33,847 nucleotides of DNA from a virus. Positions 30,984 through 33,847 of this stretch are shown one piece after another. Both the position numbers and the translations under genes were made by a program. The notes beneath the pieces are model-generated. The model was not told the origin of the DNA. It worked only from the letters and a program-made list of their open reading frames with translations, and ran no database searches. The stretch lies in the IMG/VR virus record IMGVR_UViG_3300049567_000003, positions 1 to 33,847 of that record. One strand, given 5' to 3'. Numbering within the stretch: position 1 is the stretch's first letter; every line of letters begins with the position of its first letter.

Positions 30984-31007
30984 CGCGAAGTAAACAACGC
31001 CTATAAC
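30984..31007 (+). promoter_or_regulatory. Promoter-like element, copy 5
   Basis: TCGC, 4 nt, TAAACA, 5 nt, TATAAC (31002-31007), followed by GAGACCCC. It is 26 nt before the gene at 31034 and 3 kb from the other copies, with identical internal spacing. Confidence 0.75.
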
Positions 31008-31033
31008 GAGACCCCATATGAAAGGAAACTTAA

Positions 31034-31345
31034 ATGGACATCGAAGAAGCTGAAACCAAGAAGATGACCGCTCGCGAATACGCGAAGCTCGGCGTCGGAC
31101 TCGTTGTCGGTTCAAGTGCATTCTTCGTCGTCAGCTCAATCGTCAAGGACAACGTCAACCCGGAAACCCTGCCCCAGAAGGCAAAGGCAGCCGTGGGAAC
31201 GTTCATCATTGCCACGATTGTTGCTGACGCCGCAAGCAGGCACACGGACCGAATGATCGACAAAGTCGCCGACTCGTGGAATAACGCGAGCAAGAAATTC
31301 AAGGATCAGCAGAAGAAGATCCAGACCGAAGCAACCGAATCATAA
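31034..31345 (+). CDS. Small membrane protein (103 residues)
   Basis: A 103-residue protein. A charged N-terminus (AREYAKLG) is followed by two hydrophobic segments (about 18-38 and 53-68) and a basic coiled C-terminus rich in Lys and Gln. AAAGGA (31021-31026) and promoter copy 5 lie upstream, and a terminator hairpin follows 15 nt after the stop, again a self-contained cassette. Function unknown. Confidence 0.72.
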   Translation: MDIEEAETKKMTAREYAKLGVGLVVGSSAFFVVSSIVKDNVNPETLPQKAKAAVGTFIIATIVADAASRHTDRMIDKVADSWNNASKKFKDQQKKIQTEATES

Positions 31346-31360
31346 ACCTCTCATAACTAG

Positions 31361-31387
31361 AGCCCGTAATACACGGGCTTTTAGTTT
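31361..31387 (+). terminator. Rho-independent terminator
   Basis: AGCCCGT (31361-31367) pairs perfectly with ACGGGCT (31373-31379) over a 5-nt loop, followed by TTTAGTTTT. It closes the 103-residue membrane protein cassette. Confidence 0.8.
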
Positions 31388-31407
31388 TCTCTCCGGAACG
31401 AGGAAAT

Positions 31408-32067
31408 ATGGAAGACTACCCCGCAAACAACGCCGCCTCGCGGGCTCCGAAGCCGGAAGCGCCTGAATTGAAGAAGGTGGACGAGAAGAAGATCGAGGTC
31501 GTTGTCACCGGAGGGGTTTCTCGTCGTAAGAAGCCGTTGTCGAAGCGATTCACAGAGATGTTCTTTGGCGACACCTTGAAGAGCGCGGCCAAGTACGTTT
31601 TCGAAACTGTTCTTTTGCCGGCGACTAAGGACGCAATCGCAGACATGTTGTCTTCTGGAACCGAGAGAATCCTGTATGGAGATTCTCGGTCGCCAAGTCG
31701 TCGTGCTGGACTCCGCTCTGGAAGGAATTCCAGCGATCCAGTAAGCTACAATCGCTTTCACCCAAGTTCTCAGCAGGCTTATCGACGGGAAGATCCTCGT
31801 CAGGCTCGCAATGTTCGAGACTCCCACGATTTCGATGACATCATTCTAGCCACGCGTCCCGAGGCCGAGATTGTCATCGGAAAGATGTTCGACATGATCG
31901 GTAAGTACGAGCAGGCCTCGATCGCGGATCTCTATCAGATGCTGGGGATCACTCCGAAGTATACGGACGAGCGATGGGGTTGGACTGACTTCCGAGGTGC
32001 CGGCGTGCAGCGAATCAATGGCGGAGGCTATTTGCTCGATCTTCCTCGACCGATTCCTTTGGACTAA
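31408..32067 (+). CDS. Protein sharing its C-terminal domain with the DUF6353-like pair
   Basis: A 219-residue protein. The N-terminus is charged and probably disordered (1-45, with KKVDEKKIEVVVTGG). A helical segment with KSAAKYVFETVLLPATKDAIADML (about 54-80) may associate with the membrane. A basic Ser/Arg-rich linker (about 90-135) leads to a C-terminal domain (about 140-219) with ASIADLYQMLGI, WGW and GGGYLLDLPRPI, matching the ends of the proteins at 29083 and 32722. GAGGAAA (31400-31405) precedes the start. Function unknown. Confidence 0.7.
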   Translation: MEDYPANNAASRAPKPEAPELKKVDEKKIEVVVTGGVSRRKKPLSKRFTEMFFGDTLKSAAKYVFETVLLPATKDAIADMLSSGTERILYGDSRSPSRRAGLRSGRNSSDPVSYNRFHPSSQQAYRREDPRQARNVRDSHDFDDIILATRPEAEIVIGKMFDMIGKYEQASIADLYQMLGITPKYTDERWGWTDFRGAGVQRINGGGYLLDLPRPIPLD

Positions 32068-32069
32068 CC

Positions 32070-32297
32070 ATGAATGTTGGTAGTAACGAAGAACTTGATC
32101 GACTCCAAGCTATCGAGGTTGCTGTGGTCGATACTTATAGAGAGTTGATGGATGGCTCTCATGCTGGATGTTGCTATAACGATCTACGGCGGTTGTTCCG
32201 AATCGCAGTTCCAACCATTCGAGATCTGTGTTTTCACCTAGGGTCCGATGGAAAAGAGATGACCAAAGTCATCATCAATAAATATCATGAACAGTAG
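32070..32297 (+). CDS. Hypothetical protein (75 residues)
   Basis: A 75-residue acidic protein beginning 2 nt after the previous stop, with LDRLQAIEVAVVDTYRELM and a helical C-terminal part. No strong ribosome-binding site is seen, so translation may be coupled to the upstream gene. Two adjacent Cys (CC at 38-39) are present. No family is recognised. Confidence 0.5.
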   Translation: MNVGSNEELDRLQAIEVAVVDTYRELMDGSHAGCCYNDLRRLFRIAVPTIRDLCFHLGSDGKEMTKVIINKYHEQ

Positions 32298-32329
32298 CAT
32301 AACGAATCCTCTCTGGATTAGGAACTCCA

Positions 32330-32575
32330 ATGGCCGGAAGCTATTCGCATGCGGTTACGGACACAGGACAACTCCGTAATATTCATTTCATGGGTATCGC
32401 TGCCGAGAATCTTGGCGATGCTTATGAGACGATCGAAGAAATGTACGGGATGATCTGGCTCTTGGCCCATGGCGATCCGTATCTTGTTGAGATAGCTCGC
32501 CAAAGCTATGAGCTTGGGATCTCATCGTATTCTCCAGGAAGACAAGATCCAAACGAAAAACCAGTCGAAGAATAA
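32330..32575 (+). CDS. Hypothetical helical phage protein (81 residues)
   Basis: An 81-residue protein. The pattern SYSHAVTDTGQLRN, then AENLGDAYETIEEMYGMIWLLAHGDP and ARQSYELG recurs in small uncharacterised phage proteins. It is mostly helical, with a polar C-terminal tail. TAGGAAC (32319-32325) is a weak ribosome-binding site. It follows the 75-residue gene by 32 nt. Function unknown. Confidence 0.65.
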   Translation: MAGSYSHAVTDTGQLRNIHFMGIAAENLGDAYETIEEMYGMIWLLAHGDPYLVEIARQSYELGISSYSPGRQDPNEKPVEE

Positions 32576-32581
32576 CGGTAA

Positions 32582-32719
32582 ATGAAACCCCTCCAACTCC
32601 GTGAAAAACTGATCTCGGTATATCCGAAATCGGAGCGTTGGCGCAAACGCGTCAATAAGATGACCGACAAGCAAGTATTGGCCGTCCTGTTCAGGATGCG
32701 TCTAGAAGGAAAGGTTTAG
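32582..32719 (+). CDS. Small basic protein (45 residues)
   Basis: A 45-residue protein beginning MKPLQLREKL, with KSERWRKRVNKM and DKQVLAVLFRMRLEGK. This W-basic-M and QVLAV pattern is common in tiny uncharacterised phage proteins. It fills the gap between two genes and ends 2 nt before the next ATG. The ribosome-binding site is weak. Role unknown. Confidence 0.6.
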   Translation: MKPLQLREKLISVYPKSERWRKRVNKMTDKQVLAVLFRMRLEGKV

Positions 32720-32721
32720 TA

Positions 32722-33627
32722 ATGAGTCTCAAGTCTATTGCAAATGCTCTGACGAGCAAGGTCGGACTCAAGTCCCTTGTAGTTCAGAAGCACACTCCCG
32801 CCATTCTGTTCGGTGCCGGCGTGGTCGGTGTGGTGGCCACTGTCGTCCTGGCCAGTCGGGCAACTCTCAAGCTCGAAAGTGTCATCGATCTGGCTCAGGC
32901 CGATCTGGCTGACGTCGAGAAGGCCAAGGCTCTCGAAGATCCTCGTTACACCGAGACCGATCGTCAGCGAGACATGGCGATGATCTACGCCAAGGCGACG
33001 ACCAAGATCGTTCGGCTGTATGCTCCGGCGGTCATCGTGGGCACGATTTCGATCGGTGCTCTGACGGGCGCTCACGTGATTCTGAATCGTCGGAATGCCG
33101 CTCTCACGGCTGCTTACGCCATCGTCGACAAGGGCTTCCGTGCCTATCGCGAGCGAGTCGTGGGTGAGCTGGGCGAGGAGAAGGATCTGGAGTTCTTGTA
33201 CGGAACTCGTGAGCGAGAGATTGTCGAGGAGACCGAGACGGGTCCGGTGGTCAAGACCATCAAGGAGATCGACCCGCAGGGCTTCTCGATGTACGCGCGC
33301 TTCTTCGATGAGACCAATGTGAACTGGAATCGTCAGCAGAGCTTCAACCAAATCTTCCTGCGCTGCCAGCAGAACTACGCAAACGATCTACTCAAGAGTC
33401 GAGGCTATGTCTTCCTGAACGATGTCTACGACATGCTCGGGATGGAGCGTACGAAGGCCGGCCAGATCGTAGGTTGGGTTCTCGACGGCGGCAACAGCGA
33501 CAACTACATCGACTTCGGCATCTTCACTCGTGGCAACCCGCACGACTCGATGCGTTTCGTGGTCGGCGAAGAGCGATCCATCCGTCTCGACTTCAATGTC
33601 GACGGGAATATTCTCGATTTGATCTAG
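32722..33627 (+). CDS. DUF6353-like membrane protein, second copy
   Basis: A 301-residue protein. Two transmembrane segments (about 26-46, AILFGAGVVGVVATVVLA, and 94-117, YAPAVIVGTISIGALTGAHV) are separated by a polar loop rich in Asp/Glu. The soluble remainder has ALTAAYAIVDKGFRAYRERV and a C-terminal domain with GYVFLNDVYDMLGM (228-241), GW and SIRLDFNVDGNI. The plan matches the protein at 29083. AAGGAAAGG (32707-32715) precedes the start. Codons are more GC-ending than in the genes just upstream. Confidence 0.7.
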   Translation: MSLKSIANALTSKVGLKSLVVQKHTPAILFGAGVVGVVATVVLASRATLKLESVIDLAQADLADVEKAKALEDPRYTETDRQRDMAMIYAKATTKIVRLYAPAVIVGTISIGALTGAHVILNRRNAALTAAYAIVDKGFRAYRERVVGELGEEKDLEFLYGTREREIVEETETGPVVKTIKEIDPQGFSMYARFFDETNVNWNRQQSFNQIFLRCQQNYANDLLKSRGYVFLNDVYDMLGMERTKAGQIVGWVLDGGNSDNYIDFGIFTRGNPHDSMRFVVGEERSIRLDFNVDGNILDLI

Positions 33628-33639
33628 AAAGGCAATATC

Positions 33640-33847
33640 ATGGACAAGAAGGTTCTGATCTTGGGTGGGGTGGGAGTTTCTCTCATCTCGACGGCGGCTG
33701 GAGCTGTCGGAGGGTACTACTATGCCAAGAAGAAGCTGTGGAACGAATTCTCGAACCGTCTCGAAGAGGAGGTCGAGAGCACCAAGAAGTTCTACAACAC
33801 GTTGACCAAGAGGGAGTTCCGTACTCCGGGAGAGGCTCTGAGGGAGC
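33640..33847 (+). CDS. Membrane-anchored protein, partial at the window end
   Basis: The first 69 residues of a protein that continues beyond the window. The N-terminus MDKKVLILGG is followed by one transmembrane helix (about 5-25) and a YYYAKKKLWNEF stretch, then a charged segment with EEEVESTKKFYN and FRTPGEAL. GAAAGG (33627-33632) supports the start, 12 nt after the DUF6353-like gene. It fits the series of small membrane proteins in this region. Confidence 0.7.
   Translation, partial: MDKKVLILGGVGVSLISTAAGAVGGYYYAKKKLWNEFSNRLEEEVESTKKFYNTLTKREFRTPGEALRE

Larger units (their letters stand above)
30694..31033. other. Non-coding 340-nt stretch with tandem structured units
   Basis: No convincing protein gene is visible (only a 38-codon frame at 30704 without a good start site, and an antisense frame). 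It holds two imperfect direct repeats (30751-30787 and 30883-30919), each followed by a hairpin. After repeat 1: GGCA/TGCC with CCTC/GAGG (30785-30810). After repeat 2: a three-way structure closed by GAGCAT/ATGCTC (30916-30921 with 30950-30955), enclosing ATCGA/TCGAT and ATAG/CTAT. Promoter copy 5 closes the region. It may carry non-coding RNAs. Confidence 0.5.

Noticed and set aside
30770-30997. Antisense 75-codon frame in the non-coding stretch.
   Set aside because: Its start codon falls inside promoter copy 5 and no ribosome-binding site is seen; repeats and hairpins explain the stretch better. Not fully excluded.
1-33847. CRISPR array, insertion sequence or integrase.
   Set aside because: No regularly spaced short repeats, terminal inverted repeats with a transposase, or integrase-like reading frame were seen.

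Overview
This window reads as the structural and lysis part of a tailed bacteriophage with a long non-contractile tail (siphovirus), most likely one that infects a high-GC Gram-positive actinobacterium. The basis is: a ReqiPepy6 Gp37-like tail protein; an endolysin with an M15-type peptidase and peptidoglycan-binding repeats; a GpG-type tail assembly chaperone and DUF6353-like membrane proteins of kinds I associate with actinophages; and a roughly balanced GC content in which only some genes use strongly GC-ending codons. The host genus cannot be fixed from the sequence. Every convincing gene is on the + strand, mostly with overlapping or closely spaced ends and good Shine-Dalgarno sequences. 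No integrase, repressor, CRISPR array, insertion sequence or convincing tRNA is visible.

Layout. 1-2084: a possible terminase small subunit, an HNH nuclease, dCTP deaminase and ThyX. 2144-2935: endolysin. 2960-10374: head genes (connector-like protein, large terminase, portal, a coiled-coil scaffold-like protein) interleaved with three proteins carrying a GVKGMKWG-type tag (one also has a 2H phosphoesterase and an HEXXH metallopeptidase domain) and a small highly biased beta-rich protein. 10393-12447: HK97-type prohead protease fused to the major capsid protein, with a strong internal start for free capsid protein. 12463-18917: head-tail joining proteins, tail terminator, tail tube, tail assembly chaperone, a second tube-like paralogue, an Ig-repeat/DUF4082-like protein, an N,N-dimethylformamidase-like protein and a gp10-like joining protein. 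18914-26590: tape measure, distal tail protein, Gp37-like protein, a small tail protein and a fibronectin type III fibre protein. 26607-27354: membrane protein and r1t-like holin.

27355-33847 is an accessory region: very small membrane proteins, three proteins sharing a C-terminal domain (two resemble DUF6353), a displaced chaperone-like gene and several apparently non-coding structured stretches. Its most striking signal is a five-copy promoter-like element (TCGC, 4 nt, TWWACA, 5 nt, TATAAT, usually followed by GARACCCC), often just after a terminator hairpin, so that small genes look like separate transcription cassettes.

The best candidates for undescribed biology are (1) the GVKGMKWG-tagged enzyme island around the terminase, which may mark proteins carried in the virion; (2) the promoter-terminator cassettes with small membrane proteins and candidate non-coding RNAs; and (3) reuse of one C-terminal domain on both the capsid and tail tube proteins. 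All functional statements come from reading translations and motifs by eye; no database search was possible.
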